Shown: positions 1 to 11,727, counted from the first letter of the stretch. The stretch is DNA of 64,000 bases from Hevea brasiliensis (GCF_030052815.1 NC_079495.1:58100422-58164421), one strand, 5' to 3'. Numbers and translations: made by a program. The notes: generated by a model from the letters alone, not told the origin.

Positions 1-2041
1 TCCTCTTTCATAGCATCACACCGGCCCAGATGAGACAAAGGCCTCACCAATGATTAGAGATAGGAACAGAGTCTAAAGAAGTAACAAAACACCAAGAACA
101 AGAAGACATTGATTATAAGAAACAAAAGAAGAGATAGGGTAAGTACATGAACGTTTACCTTTACAAAGAGCAATGGGCAAGTCTAGATCAGAATCATGAT
201 CAGTATGAGGAACAGGATCTCCCAACGAAGTAGCTGGTGGAGGATCTGAGTCAGGAATCTCCAATCTCCTGGAATAAACATGAACAACGGGAGGTCGAGT
301 AGGTTTAGAGACAGAAGGAACAGGCTGTGAGAGAGGACTAGACATTGGTTGGACAATATATATTAAGAGATCATCCTCCTCCCCCTGACTCTCATACACA
401 GATGATGGAGAAAAAAATGGAGTGGACTAAAAAAATGTGACATCTGCAGAAACAAGATAACGATTAAGAGTAGGAGAGAAACAACGATACCCTTTTTGGA
501 GCCGAGAGTACCCAAGGAAGACACATTTGAGAGATTTTGGATCCAATTTAGTAACCTGTGGATGAACATCACGCACAAAACAGGTACAACCAAAAATACA
601 GGGTTCAACAAGGAACAAAGATTTTGTAGGAAACAAAACAGTATAAGGAATATCCCTATTAAAGACAGAAGACGGCATACGATTGATAAAAAAACATGCC
701 ATAGAAACTGCATCCGCCCAAAAGTGTTTAAGTACTTTCATCTGAAAAAGAAGAGCACGAGTTACCTCAAGAAGATGCCTATTTTTTCTTTCGGCAACGC
801 CATTTTGGGATGGGGTATCCACACAGGAAGACTGATGAAGAATGCCATTTTGTGTCATATAAGGCTAAAATTGTGCTGAAAAGTATTCTTTGACATTGTC
901 ACTTCTTAATATGCACACAGAAATATTAAATTGAGTTTTTGATTTCATTACAAAAGGCACAAAAGATAGAAAACAACTCTGAACGATTCTTTATTAAATA
1001 TAACCAGGTAACACGAGAGTAATCATCAACAAAAGTAACAAAATAACGAAATCCAGTTTTAGATGTAACAGAACAAAGACCCTAAACATCAGAATGAACT
1101 AACTCAAAAGGGGATGAAGCCCGTTTATTGACTCTAGACATAGAAGGCAAACGATGATGTTTTGCAAACTGACACGACTCACATTCTAGTACTGATAAAG
1201 ACTGAAATTGAGAACACAGCTTCTTCATGGTAGACAAAAAAGGATGACCCAATCTACAATGAGCTTCAAGAGGTGTTAAGGTACTGGAGCAAACAAGCGA
1301 CCGCGGTACATGATTTTCCAGAATGTAGAGACCACCTGACTCGCGTCCTCTACCAATAATCTGCTTCGTCGTAAGATCCTGAAACAAACACTGGTCAGGA
1401 AAAAAGGAAACATAACAATTTAAGGTACTAGTAAGTTTACTAACAGAAAGTAGATTAAAAGAGAATGTTGGTAGACACAAAATAAAAGACAAAGAAATTG
1501 ATGAAGTAGGGTTTGCAGTTCCAGAACCCATGATACAAGAAGTAGAACCATCAGCTAAAGTAACAGTAGAGGAAGTGAGATTTGACTGAAAAGCAGATAG
1601 AAGACTAGAATTATTTGTTATGTGATCTATCGCACCAGAATCAATAACCCATTTAGATGAAGAAGACACAAGGCATGTAGTGGATTTACCTGACTCAGTG
1701 ATCGCAGGCTTTAGAGATGCCTAATACTGGGAAAATTGTGCAAAATCCTCTGCAGATACAAAAATAGTTTTCTCAGAGGAAGATACTGTAGAATTCTCTA
1801 CTGCCATATTTGCCATCTATGATCGCTGATTTTTCCTCTGAAGTTGCAGACAATTATATTTTGTATGGCCAGGCTCATGGCAATAATAACAAATGACTCC
1901 TCTTGAGTCCTGATTAGAACTAGCCTCTCCATTACGCTGATTATTTCTGTTGCCTATAATTCCTCCTCTACTTCCTCTTCTATTACCCTGTTGTCCATTT
2001 GGATTACGGCTAATAAGAGCACTACTGGCAGGCTGTGAAGA
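1..2041 (-). pseudogene. copia pol: zinc knuckle, protease, integrase, start of RT (broken)
   Basis: In minus-strand order: a CCHC knuckle (CYYCHEPGHTKYNC, about 1850-1900); an aspartic protease with DSGA (near 1630); the GAG-pre-integrase zinc region (H..LGH..CESC, about 1140-1260); and an integrase core whose catalytic residues are visible as HSD (about 1085), RSDN (about 890) and the E of GVAERKN (about 795). A proline-rich linker (73-399) leads to the first RT residues (DAMKE, about 1-25). Stop codons interrupt the frame at 1082-1084 and 865-867, and also near 1720, 1815 and 2041. Each falls where the family has glutamine, so CAG or CAA to TAG or TAA is the likely change. The product would have been the pol part of a copia polyprotein. 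Confidence 0.9.
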
Positions 2042-2653
2042 TTAAGTACTCTCTGTACGAAGGACCCGTGTGAACGTTTCATGCAAAGAGGAAATCTCAG
2101 AACTGGAGAGAATCTGAGATTTAGCAGTCTCATACTCTGAAGGAAGGCCTGTAAGAAAACTCATAATAGCCAGTTGCTCCCGTTGGGCCTGCTGAACTTT
2201 CACATCAGGACTAAAAGGCAACAATACATTAAGTTCCTCATATACCCGTTTAAAATCCATAAAATAAGCTGTGAGAGACTTATCCTCTTTCTCAGCACGG
2301 TAGAACACCTTACAAACATCATAAATACGGGAGATATTCCCTTTATCAGAATACAGAAAATCTAAGTAATCCATCAATTCCTTAACAAATTCACAGTGAT
2401 TAATTAAACTAATTACCTCACTATGAATCGAGTTCCGAAGCTGCAAAAACAACCGAGCATCCTCCCTTAGCCAAGTTTGTCGTGTATCATCAGTGGGTGG
2501 ATCTTTAGTAAGGTGATCATCCTTATCAATGCTACGCAAATAGACCCTAACAGTCTTACTCCACTCCAGGTAATTCGAACCATTAAGTTTGTGTTCTGTG
2601 ATCTTAGTCATCACCGGAATCACATCAGAAATAACATTCTTATTGTCTGCCAT
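2042..2653 (-). pseudogene. copia gag (UBN2/gag-polypeptide type)
   Basis: A 203-codon open stretch starts with MADNKNVISDV. It contains the LNGSNYLEWS motif near residue 23, typical of plant copia Gag, which forms the virus-like particle that packages the RNA. The conserved helical gag region covers about residues 40-190. The frame ends at a stop just before the glycine/arginine-rich linker and zinc knuckle, which continue in the same frame at about 1850-2040. The stop therefore probably truncates a longer gag-pol. The start is the first ATG after the primer binding site leader. Confidence 0.85.
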
Positions 2654-2934
2654 TTATTGAGACAAAGAAAACTAATCGAAACGCTAATCCAAAGTGCTTA
2701 TAGCAGCAAAATAACCCAAAATCACAAATCAAGCAAATACCGAAATAGGATCTGAGAGCCAAACCTCAGAAGTCCTTTAATGGTATACTGGATCAGGCAA
2801 CAGCACACAGTGGTGGAATGAGGGGGTTGAGGCGACGCCGGCAATGTTGATCGGGGTCGAAACGGTCGGTCGGTGGCCAAGGTGTCTCCTGAGCTGGGTA
2901 GTGAGAACAAATAATCACCCTAAATTGATGACCT

Positions 2935-2946
2935 GCTCTGATACCA
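2935..2946 (-). promoter_or_regulatory. Primer binding site of the copia element
   Basis: GCTCTGATACCA on the plus strand is the complement of TGGTATCAGAGC, the standard initiator tRNA-Met primer site of plant LTR retrotransposons. It abuts the LTR with no spacer. Confidence 0.92.
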
Positions 2947-3146
2947 TGTAGAAAGCGATAATTCTTATTGATTTCAATTAATCTATACATGGGTATATAT
3001 ATACAATTGATTCCTACAATTGTGTTCTACTAATTAGGAAGAAATCCTAAATAAGAAATCTTAAATAGGAATACAGAATACAGAATATACAGAGAAATAA
3101 TATAGTGATTGACTTTCCATAACATAGTGATTGACTTTCCATAACA
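2947..3146 (-). repeat. copia 5' LTR (200 bp)
   Basis: The repeat begins TG and ends CA and lies directly beside the primer site. On the minus strand its first 44 bases are a perfect 22-bp unit repeated twice (3102-3123 and 3124-3145), so it starts with two copies of its own 5' terminus (TGTTATGGAAAG...). The partner LTR is outside the window. Confidence 0.9.
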
Positions 3147-3439
3147 GGGGTGAATTGACTAAATTGCCCCTCGCCGGTTCGATCCGCAAGTTATTTGATA
3201 TTTCTTCCGGATCCCTGACCTAATTATTTAACCTGTTTAACAATTCTTTTTCGTGATTTTCTCTTTTCCACTGTGTTCGCAATGGTCCTAAGGACCGCGG
3301 CGTCACATTTTACGGTTCAAAATTTGAGTTTAGACTGACCTCGCAGTCATTCCAGAGAAGGTCACCCATCGCTGTGACTCTCGGCTCATTTAGCTTTTTA
3401 TACTTTGTTTTTCTTCTTTATGCTTAACTATTTGGCAAT
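3147..3439 (-). repeat. Gypsy LTR fragment (family B type), left piece
   Basis: This piece matches 15707-16015 of element B, including the TGACC/CCCCTC block and the 5S-like block. It is broken on the left by the copia insertion and on the right by the gag-only element, whose target duplication GCAAT occupies 3435-3439. It continues at 11728. Confidence 0.88.
3345..3397 (-). other. 5S-like block in gypsy LTR (B type)
   Basis: The minus strand contains GATGGGTGACC followed by a degenerate GGAA tract, and upstream a TAAATGAGCC version of the A-box-like stretch. It is the same module as at 15913-15962. Confidence 0.5.
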
Positions 3440-4059
3440 TGTGACACCCCTTACCCGACTACAGTGTAGCCGAGCAAGTTATGCCACTCAGTGTGCCGAG
3501 CACTCTATTTTATCTTAATTCATTTTTATTCTTCCTTTTGAATATAACTTGTGAAATATAATTTATTTAAGCCATATATCAAAAGTATTATTTATTTAAG
3601 GTTCCGAAAATTTTAAAGAAAATCCGGCGGAGTACCGGCTAAAAATGGAGAAAACAGTTCTTCGGAACCTGTGAAAAACACTTCCAATATTCACATTCAA
3701 TCATTTCCAAACTCCAATATCAAAATCTCATCAATATTTTTCAATTTCAGTTCTCAACATTTGTCAACCATTCATTTCTCAATCATTCATCCATCTCATA
3801 TGATACCATGCATATATGATAGATAAACATTCACTTTTCCATTTACAAACACAAATTTGCATTATTTACATGAAAATCAAAATACATTACATAAGTTTCA
3901 TTACATATGAGAAAATCAAAATTTATTACAGAATGCCAAAATGACACCTATTGTCCTACCAATGCACTGCAGAAGTTGAGGTGACACGGACACTATGCAA
4001 AACTGCAGGATGGACTTACCCAATTTGTGGTCTACTGGCTCTCGATCAGTATCTTCAGT

Positions 4060-4108
4060 ACCTACGCGTTGCAAAAGCGACGCGCTAAGCATAAAGCTTA
4101 GTGGTGCA
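4060..4108 (-). other. Two-hairpin LTR module
   Basis: In the sense of the LTR: stem 1 is CTAAGC/GCTTAG with a 5-nt loop. Stem 2 follows directly and is CGCGT/ACGCG around an A/T-rich loop. Confidence 0.65.
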
Positions 4109-6650
4109 AATAATAAAATAGAAAGAAATAATATGCAAATAAAAATCATAATTTCTTAGCCATTGTGTTCATAAGAACTGAATAATTACCAACTTAATGT
4201 TTAGTCGAGGGCTAATTATGTTTTATGATATTAACTTCTTCATGCATTTTGTTTATTTATTTTCTTCATGATCTTGAGTTTCTTTGTATTCTATCGTAAT
4301 CATTTCTGATATTTAATTTTCGTATTTTCTTTAACAATCAGTTCAATTACAGTTATACTTTTCCATGCCCAAGTAACCTATACAAATTGACCGGACTGGA
4401 TAAACGGATAAACTAGCACTGGATACCAGGTACCTCGGGCCGTCACACCATCGGTCACAATGTGTCTCCCGGTGTGCAAACAGAATGGCTAATAAGCCAT
4501 ATAAGCAATAAGGCATAAAGCCAAGTAAAACATCATAATCAGTATAGCCATAGGCTATCACATCACAGAATGGCAATGAAGCCATACATCATACGCAGCG
4601 ATCGCTATCGTAACCCTATTGGCAAGCCATACTAACCAAACCCATCACATTAGGCCTACTAGGGCATTTGATACTTTTGAATTCTTCAATTTTTGAATTT
4701 CAAGTTTTTATGTCACTATTCACTTCAATAGTCAACAAAAAGTTGACTTTTGCATAGAACATAGGTGCATTGGTTTTAACACTCCCAATGTACCCCATTT
4801 TGCATTTAAAACTTGTTAGTTTTGGTCACTTTCTCAAAGCTTAGGTCATTTTGGCAAAATTGCCAATTTTTGGTTTTGATGTCACTATTCACCTCATTGG
4901 TCAACAAAAATGTTGACTTTTGGGTAGAAAATATGTACATTGACTTTGGCACTCCCAATATACCACATTTGGCATTCAAAACTTGTTGGCATTAAGTGTT
5001 AATACCATTTCTAAGTTTAAACCAACACAAGCAGAATTTTCAATTTTGGTGAGTCAATTTCACTGTTCCATTGGACACTGTTACTGTAGGAATTTGAAGA
5101 AATGTAAAACATAAAAGTTGTTCCTTATTTTGTCTAGTTGAATTTCCTTTTTTGAATCACTCCATTTGGAGTTTTGTAGCTCCAGATATGGCCCAAAAAC
5201 CCAAGCTGTCCGGATATGCATTCTGCAGAAAATTACCATATCTACAGTGCATGAACAGTGACTGAAACCACTTGTTTGGATGGGTTCTGGCCATAATTTG
5301 GGGTAGGTTCCTTCATGAAAGTTGTTTTTCTATGTCTTAACTTGTTGCTGTAAAAAGTTCAGGTCAATGGACCAAATCTACAGTGAGTTATGGCCAAATG
5401 AACAGTTGGTCAATTCTGCAGAGGCAGTTTCAGGGTTCCGGATTGGGGCCAAGTTTTGGTCCTCTTACTTTGGTCTTTTGGGCATGGTTTCTTCAGCAAA
5501 AATGTGCCATTATAAGCCTAGTTTCTTGTCCAATTGGCCAAATATCAATTGGACTATCACAGCCCAAGTTATGGCAGTGCAAAGGGACTGAATTTTCAGT
5601 CCCTATCTTTGTCATCCTAGGGCGACTGCAATCCTCACTTTGCAATCTCATTTTTCTGTCTATTTGTTGTTCAAATTACCTAAAATGGTCACTAATTGAC
5701 CATTAAAATGCTCTCTAATAATTTCCTAAGCCAAGTCACATTTTCACCTTTCCAAGCCCTAATTCAAATTCATGGTTTATGCCATGTATCTTAGTAACTA
5801 CCAATGCATTGCTTATATGTTAATAACTTCAACATGGTTTCTATTTCACTCTAAGCTCATCAAATACTCCTACATATTCCTTTTCTAGGGCAGCCAACAT
5901 TCAAGAGCTCATACACATAGGTTTTTGTTCATTTAAATTACAAGTCTTACTAAATTTCAAGTCCAAAATCATGAAATTTAAGAGTTTTATGTTTATAGTT
6001 GCACTAACCTCAACTTGAAGAATCTCCAAGCTTGCCAACTTTAATTTCTCTTCTCCCTTTTGCTCCCAAACACCTTAGCAAGCTTCTAGAATAAATTTTT
6101 GTGTTGAGAACTTGAGGAAATATGGTGGGAGTTTAGGGTTTCATGAGCTTGCCAAGCTCATCAATGGAGGGAGAGGAAAATCACGTTTGGTGAAGAAGAA
6201 GAAGAATGGCTGCTGCTCACGTTTTTCTTTCCCTTTAGTCCATTTTTTAGTTTCTTTTAAGTGTTTTAAAAATGCTTGTTTGAATGCAATTGGTGGGGAC
6301 TTGTAAGTGACATCAGAAAGATGTCATAAATTGCTTTTTATGGATTTTTCTTTCCTTTTCTTTTCTAATCATTTTTAATTCAATTTTCAACAATATTTAT
6401 TCACATTTTAGATCATAATAATTATTTACTTAACTGGACAAGTCGACCAAAAATCACCTCTGAAGGCGAAATGACCAAAATGCCCTCCGTTTGGCTCAAC
6501 GGGTCAAAATTGGCTGTACCGATTGAAAAATTTTTCTAAGTATTTTCTTGGCATTCTAATGCCATGGGAACCTCAATAACCCTTCTCTGGAGTCTCAAAA
6601 ATTATTTTATAATTTTTTCCCTGGGTCTAGGGCTCCTCGTTGCGAGAACC

Positions 6651-6700
6651 GCAACTTCCCTCCGGTTACCCATCGCTTGGGCACCGGCTCGTTTCACTTG
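6651..6700 (-). other. 5S-like block in family A LTR
   Basis: The minus strand reads ...AACGAGCC...GCGATGGGTAACC...GGGAAGTTGCGG. This is a degenerate form of the A-box-like and C-box-like arrangement, about 170-220 bp inside the LTR 5' end. Confidence 0.45.
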
Positions 6701-6868
6701 GTTGTATTTTATTTCTAAAATTTTTTCTAAGTGTTTCTTATTAATATTTGAGTTAATTATGGTTCCTGACTTTAGTTTAAATATTTTTCCGGACGTTCTA
6801 GCTGTCCGGACCGACACCGGTCACCGGAACAGTAGAATGTACGGAGTTGCTACGGGGAGGGTGTTACA

Positions 6869-6885
6869 ACTCTTCCCCTCTTATT
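6869..6885 (-). other. Polypurine tract of the gag-only element
   Basis: On the minus strand AAGAGGGGAAGAGT lies immediately before the 3' LTR (TGTAACACCC). This is the expected position of the plus-strand primer. Only about 60 bp separate it from the gag stop codon. Confidence 0.8.
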
Positions 6886-6932
6886 TAAATTTTGTCCTCG
6901 AAATTTACCTGGCTTAAGTAATCGGGGAGTTA

Positions 6933-8057
6933 CTACCTCTTTGTTTCTTCACTTCCTTGTATTACCTCATCAGTGTCTGGGTTTGGCTCTTCCTGAGCTT
7001 CCATTGCATATACTTGTGGTGCCACCCTAACTTTGGGCTTTTCAACGGTCTCTGAAATAATCTTTTGTGAAATGTCAGCCGTTTCTGCTCTACCCGATCT
7101 TTTACCCCTTTGAACTACAGGGGAAGGTCTACCAATTTGTATCGGAGCTATTGAACCACTCCTCTGAGGGCAATCTCTTATGAAATGATCCGTAGCCCCA
7201 CACTTAAAACACTCTCCAGTTAACAGTCGGCACTCCCCTCTGTGTCTCCTACCGCAATGCATACATTCAGGCACTGGGGTTGATCCCCTTGTTATTGTGT
7301 TCAGAGAACTAGCTATAGATATTCCCATCTGGCCTCTGTGGCCCTGTATCTGATCTTGTGAACTGGGACCCTTAAACTTCTTACTATCAGTTGGTATACT
7401 TGACTGTCCTGGTCCAAATTCCCTCTTACGCTGCCTATCTTTCCTATTTTGTTCATTTACTCTCACTTTCTCCACTTTTAATGCAGCTTCCACTAACTTA
7501 GTGAAGTCAGTGATTCCCAAGGCAGTGAGCTGGATCTTGATGTTGTCATTTAGTCCCTCTTCAAATCTCTTACATCTTTCAGCTTCATTAGGGACTATCT
7601 CCCTTCCATAGCGGCTTAATCGAACAAATTCCTTCTCATACTCGGCTACTGACAACTGTCTCTGCCTCAGGTTAATGAATTCCCTTCTTCTCTCTTCCAA
7701 ATATATAGTACCCACATACTTCTTAAATTCAGAGAGAAAGAAATCCCAAGTTGCAGTTTCTGGCTGCACTTCACTGGACACGGTGTCCCACCACTCATAT
7801 GCATCATCTTGCAGTAAAGAGATGGCAGCTTCCAGGTTTTGCTCTGGAGTGCAGTGAAGTTGTTTTAGTACTCTGCCTGTTCTGTTCAACCAATTCTCGG
7901 CTGCAACAGAGTCATCTTCTCTCTTGCCATAGAAATCCACTGCCCCAAATTTTCTTAGCCTTTCCAGATGTGATCTCTGATGTGGAGCTGGTGGTGGTGG
8001 TGGTGCTGGCATTACCCCGGCCATTTGTCTAAAGAAATCGGCCATTTGCTGAAACAT
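6933..8057 (-). CDS. gag: Gypsy Gag (Retrotrans_gag plus zinc knuckle), near-intact
   Basis: This 374-codon frame would encode the capsid/nucleocapsid protein. Residues about 30-190 form a Retrotrans_gag domain: an EWWDT-type motif after LLQDDAYEW, then WDFFLSEFKKYV and YEKEFVRLSRYG. A basic linker follows, then CMHCGRRHRGEC and the CCHC knuckle CFKCGATDHFIRDC (about residues 285-297). The tail ends without a protease. The listed start is an internal ATG. A better family-like start is the ATG at 8184 (MDPSSQRAVEEE...), but a one-base frameshift between about 8100 and 8125 separates it from this frame, so the N-terminus is damaged. There are no in-frame stops, unlike neighbouring gypsy genes, which suggests a younger element or selection on Gag. 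Confidence 0.88.
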   Translation of the reverse strand: MFQQMADFFRQMAGVMPAPPPPPAPHQRSHLERLRKFGAVDFYGKREDDSVAAENWLNRTGRVLKQLHCTPEQNLEAAISLLQDDAYEWWDTVSSEVQPETATWDFFLSEFKKYVGTIYLEERRREFINLRQRQLSVAEYEKEFVRLSRYGREIVPNEAERCKRFEEGLNDNIKIQLTALGITDFTKLVEAALKVEKVRVNEQNRKDRQRKREFGPGQSSIPTDSKKFKGPSSQDQIQGHRGQMGISIASSLNTITRGSTPVPECMHCGRRHRGECRLLTGECFKCGATDHFIRDCPQRSGSIAPIQIGRPSPVVQRGKRSGRAETADISQKIISETVEKPKVRVAPQVYAMEAQEEPNPDTDEVIQGSEETKR

Positions 8058-8294
8058 GGCCTGTGGAGGCTGAGCAGGCTCTGCTTGAGTCGGGCGAGCG
8101 CATTCTCTTATGCCCCCGCCTCACCGCCGGTGGAGCATGACTCTCCACTTCCTCCTCGACTGCTCTCTGAGATGAAGGGTCCATATCCTATTCAAAATAA
8201 GAAAGATAAACAGATCTGCGTTAGTGTCACCTCGACACTTACAAATGCAATGCATGGTATGGACTCAATCTAGGCCCAGAAACGCCTAAACCGT

Positions 8295-8306
8295 GCTCTG
8301 ATACCA
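8295..8306 (-). promoter_or_regulatory. Primer binding site of the gag-only element
   Basis: GCTCTGATACCA is the complement of the tRNA-Met type site TGGTATCAGAGC. A 5-bp spacer (8307-8311) separates it from the LTR. Confidence 0.92.
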
Positions 8307-8311
8307 CTAAA

Positions 8312-11300
8312 TGTGACACCCCTTACCCGACTACAGTGTAGCCGAGCAAGTTATGCCACTCAGTGTGCCGAGCACTCTATTTTATCTTAATTCATTTTTA
8401 TTCTTCCTTTTGAATATAACTTGTGAAATATAATTTATTTAAGCCATTTATCAAAAGTATTATTTATTTAAGGTTCTGAAAATTTTAAAGAAAATTCGGC
8501 AGAGTACCGGCTAAAAATGGAGAAAACAGTTCTTCGGAACCTGTGAAAAACACTTCTAATATTCACATTCAATCATTTCCAAACTCCAATATCAAAATCT
8601 CATCAATATTTTTCAATTTCAGTTCTCAACATTTGTCAACCATTCATTTCTCAATCATTCATCCATCTCATATGATACCATGCATATATGATAGATAAAC
8701 ATTCACTTTTCCATTTACAAACACAAATTTGCATTATTTACATGAAAATCAAAATACATTACATAAGTTTCATTACATATGAGAAAATCAAAATTTATTA
8801 CAGAATGCCAAAATGACACCTATTGTCCTACCAATGCACTGCAGAAGTTGAGGTGACATGGACACTATGCAGAACTGCAGGATGGACTTACCCAATTTGT
8901 GGTCTACTGGCTCTCGATCAGTATCTTTAGTACCTACGCGTTGCAAAAGCGACGCGCTAAGCATAAAGCTTAGTGGTGCAAATAATAAAATAGAAAGAAA
9001 TAATATGCAAATAAAAATCATAATTTCTTAGCCATTGTGTTCATAAGAACTGAATAATTACCAACTTAATGTTTAGTCAAGGGCTAATTATGTTTTATGA
9101 TATTAACTTCTTCATGCATTTTGTTTATTTATTTTCTTCATGATCTTGAGTTTCTTTGTATTCTATCGTAATCATTTCTGATATTTAATTTTCGCATTTT
9201 CTTTAACAATCAGTTCAATTACAGTTATACTTTTCCATGCCCAAGTAACCTATACAAATTGACCGGACTGGATAAACGGGTAAACTAGCACTGGGTACAA
9301 GGTACCTCGGGCCGTCACACCATCGGTCACAATGTGTCTCCCGGTGTGCAAACAGAATGGCTAATAAGCCATATAAGCAATAAGGCATAAAGCCAAGTAA
9401 AACATCATAATCGTGATAGCCATAGGCTATCACATCACAGAATGGCAATGAAGCCATACATCATACGCAGTACTGCTATCAGAACCCTATTGGCATGCCA
9501 ACCTATCCAAACCAATCACATTAGGCCTACTAGGGCATTTGATACTTTTGAATTCTTCAATTTTTGAATTTCAAGTTTTTATGTCACTATTCACTTCAAT
9601 AGTCAACAAAAAGTTGACTTTTGCATAGAACATAGGTGCATTGGTTTTAACACTCCCAATGTACCCCATTTTGCATTTAAAACTTGATAGTTTTGGTCAC
9701 TTTCTCAAAGCTTAGGTCATTTTGGCAAAATTGCCAATTTTTGGTTTTGATGTCACTATTCACCTCATTGGTCAACAAAAATGTTGACTTTTGGGTAGAA
9801 AATATGTACATTGACTTTGGCACTCCCAATATACCACATTTGGCATTCAAAACTTGTTGGCATTAAGTGTTAATAACATTTCTAAGTTTAAACCAACACA
9901 AGCAGAATTTTCAGTTTTGGTGAGTCAACTTCACTGTTCCATTGGACACTGTTACTGTAGGAATTTGAAGAAATGTAAAACATAAAAGTTGTTCCTTATT
10001 TTGTCTAGTTGAATTTCCTTTTTTGAATCACTCCATTTGGAGTTTTGTAGCTCCAGATATGGCCCAAAAACCCAAGCTTTCCGGATATGCATTCTGCAGA
10101 AAATTACCATATCTACAGTGCATGAATAGTGACTGAAACCACTTGTTTGGATGGGTTCTGGCCATAATTTGGGGTAGGTTCCTTCATGAAAGTTGTTTTT
10201 CTATGTCTTAACTTGTTTCTGTAAAAATTTCAGGTCAATTGACCAAATCTACAGTGAGTTATGGTTACTGTTCATTTGGTCAATTCTGCAGAGGCAGTTT
10301 CAGGGTTCCGGATTGGGGCCAAGTTTTGGTCCTCTTACTTTGGTCTTTTGGGCATGGTTTCTTCAGAAAAAATGTGTCATTATAAGCCTAGTTTCTTGTC
10401 CAATTGGCCAAACATCAATTGGACTATCACAGCCCAAGTTATGACAGTGCAAAGGGACTGAATTTTCAGTCCCTATGCTGCTGTCCTAGGGCAGCCTGCA
10501 ATCCTCACTTTGCAATCTCATTTTTCTGTCTATTTGTTGTTCAAATTACCTAAAATGGTCACTAATTGACCATTAAAATGCTCTCTAATAATTTCCTAAG
10601 CCAAGTCACATTTTTACCTTTCCAAACCCTAATTCAAATTCATGGTTTATGCCATGTATCTTAGTAACTACTAATGCATTGCTTATATGTTTATAACTTC
10701 AACATGGTTTCTATTTCACTCTAAGCTCATCAAATACTCCTACATATTCCTTTTCTAGGGCAGCCAACATTCAAGAGCTCATACACATAGGTTTTTGTTC
10801 ATTTAAATTACAAGTCTTACTAAATTTCAAGTCCAAAATCATGAAATTTAAGAGTTTTATGTTTATAGTTGCACTAACCTCAACTTGAAGAATCTCCAAG
10901 CTTGCCAACTTTAATTTCTCTTCTCCCTTTTGCTCCCAAACACCTTAGCAAGCTTCTAGAATAAATTTTTGTGTTGAGAACTTGAGGAAATATGGTGGGA
11001 GTTTAGGGTTTCATGAGCTTGCCAAGCTCATCAATGGAGGGAGAGGAAAATCACGTTTTGGTGAAGAAGAAGAAGAATGGCTGCTGCTCACGTTTTTCTT
11101 TCCCTTTAGTCCATTTTTTAGTCTCTTTTAAGTATTTTAAAAATGCTTGTTTGAATGCAATTGGTGGGGACTTGTAAGTGACATCATAAAGATGTCATAA
11201 ATTGCTTTTTATGGATTTTTCTTTCCTTTTCTTTTCTAATCATTTTCAATTCAATTTTCAAAAATATTTATTCACATTTTAGATCATAATAATTATTAAC

Positions 11301-11727
11301 TTAACTGGACAATTCTGCCAAAAATCAACTCTGAAGGCGAAATTACCAAAAAGCCCTCCGCTTGGCTCAACGGGTCAAAATTACCGCACTGATTGAAAAT
11401 TTTTCTAAGTATTTTCTTGGCATTCTAATGCCATGGGAACCTCAATAACCCTTCTCGAGTCCCAAAATTATTTTATAATTTTTCCCGTCTAGGGCTCCTC
11501 GTTATGAATCAAGAACTTCCCTCCTGCTACCCATCGCTTGGGCACCATTGCTTCACTTGGTTGTATTTTATTTCTAAAATTTTTTCTAAGTGTTTCTTAT
11601 TAATATTTGAGTTAATTATGGTTCCTGACTTTAGTTTAAATATTTTTCCGGACGTTCTAGCTGTCCGGACCGACACCGGTCACCGGAACAGTAGAATGTA
11701 CGGAGTTGCTACGGGGAGGGTGTTACA
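8312..11727 (-). repeat. Family A 5' LTR
   Basis: It is bounded by TGTGACACCC and GTGTTACA and adjoins the primer site, so it is the 5' LTR of a minus-strand element. It is followed by the target duplication GCAAT (11728-11732). Relative to the left copy, the 5S-like block near 11510-11560 is eroded. Confidence 0.93.
8931..8979 (-). other. Two-hairpin LTR module
   Basis: Same arrangement as at 4060-4108: CTAAGC/GCTTAG, then CGCGT/ACGCG. Confidence 0.65.

Larger units (their letters stand above)
1..3146 (-). mobile_element. Ty1/copia LTR retrotransposon, 5' part (rest lies left of the window)
   Basis: The element reads right to left: 200-bp LTR (2947-3146), primer binding site directly abutting it (2935-2946), gag, CCHC zinc knuckle, protease, integrase, and the first bases of reverse transcriptase at the window edge. 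The order protease-integrase-reverse transcriptase defines Ty1/copia. The short LTR would suit an Ale- or Ivana-like lineage, but the diagnostic RT is outside the window. The element sits in an older gypsy LTR, whose sequence resumes at 3147; GGGGT (3147-3151) would be the right target duplication. At least five in-frame stops make it non-functional. Confidence 0.93.
3440..6868 (-). repeat. Family A 3' LTR
   Basis: It is bounded by TGTGACACCC and GGGTGTTACA on the plus strand. It matches 8312-11727 along its whole length, and 26753-30152 in reverse. It carries the two-hairpin module (4060-4108) and the 5S-like block (about 6651-6700). Short ORFs inside it are not supported as genes. Confidence 0.93.
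3440..11727 (-). mobile_element. Complete gag-only (TR-GAG-like) Ty3/gypsy retrotransposon, family A
   Basis: An 8288-bp element is flanked by the perfect duplication GCAAT (3435-3439 and 11728-11732). Two long LTRs (3440-6868 and 8312-11727) enclose only 1443 bp of internal sequence. That sequence holds a primer site, one gag gene and a purine tract, with no protease, RT, RNase H or integrase. LTRs make up about 83% of the length. The structure fits the class of non-autonomous terminal-repeat retrotransposons with a Gag domain. Mobility would need Pol from another gypsy element. Three more LTRs of this broad type lie at 26753, 50271 and 57613. The LTRs differ by scattered substitutions and small indels, so the insertion is not very recent. 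Confidence 0.92.

Noticed and set aside
3916..4149. 77-codon ORF (MIFICILFL...) conserved in three family A LTRs
   Set aside because: It spans the two-hairpin module, and its conservation is explained by LTR homology and the RNA-structure signal. It is absent from the other LTR families that keep the hairpins, so coding is unlikely.
4343..4585. 80-codon ORFs (MASLPFCDV...) in family A LTRs (also 9215-9457)
   Set aside because: Low-complexity reading of GCATAAAGCC-type repeats. No domain, and no coding signal beyond LTR similarity.
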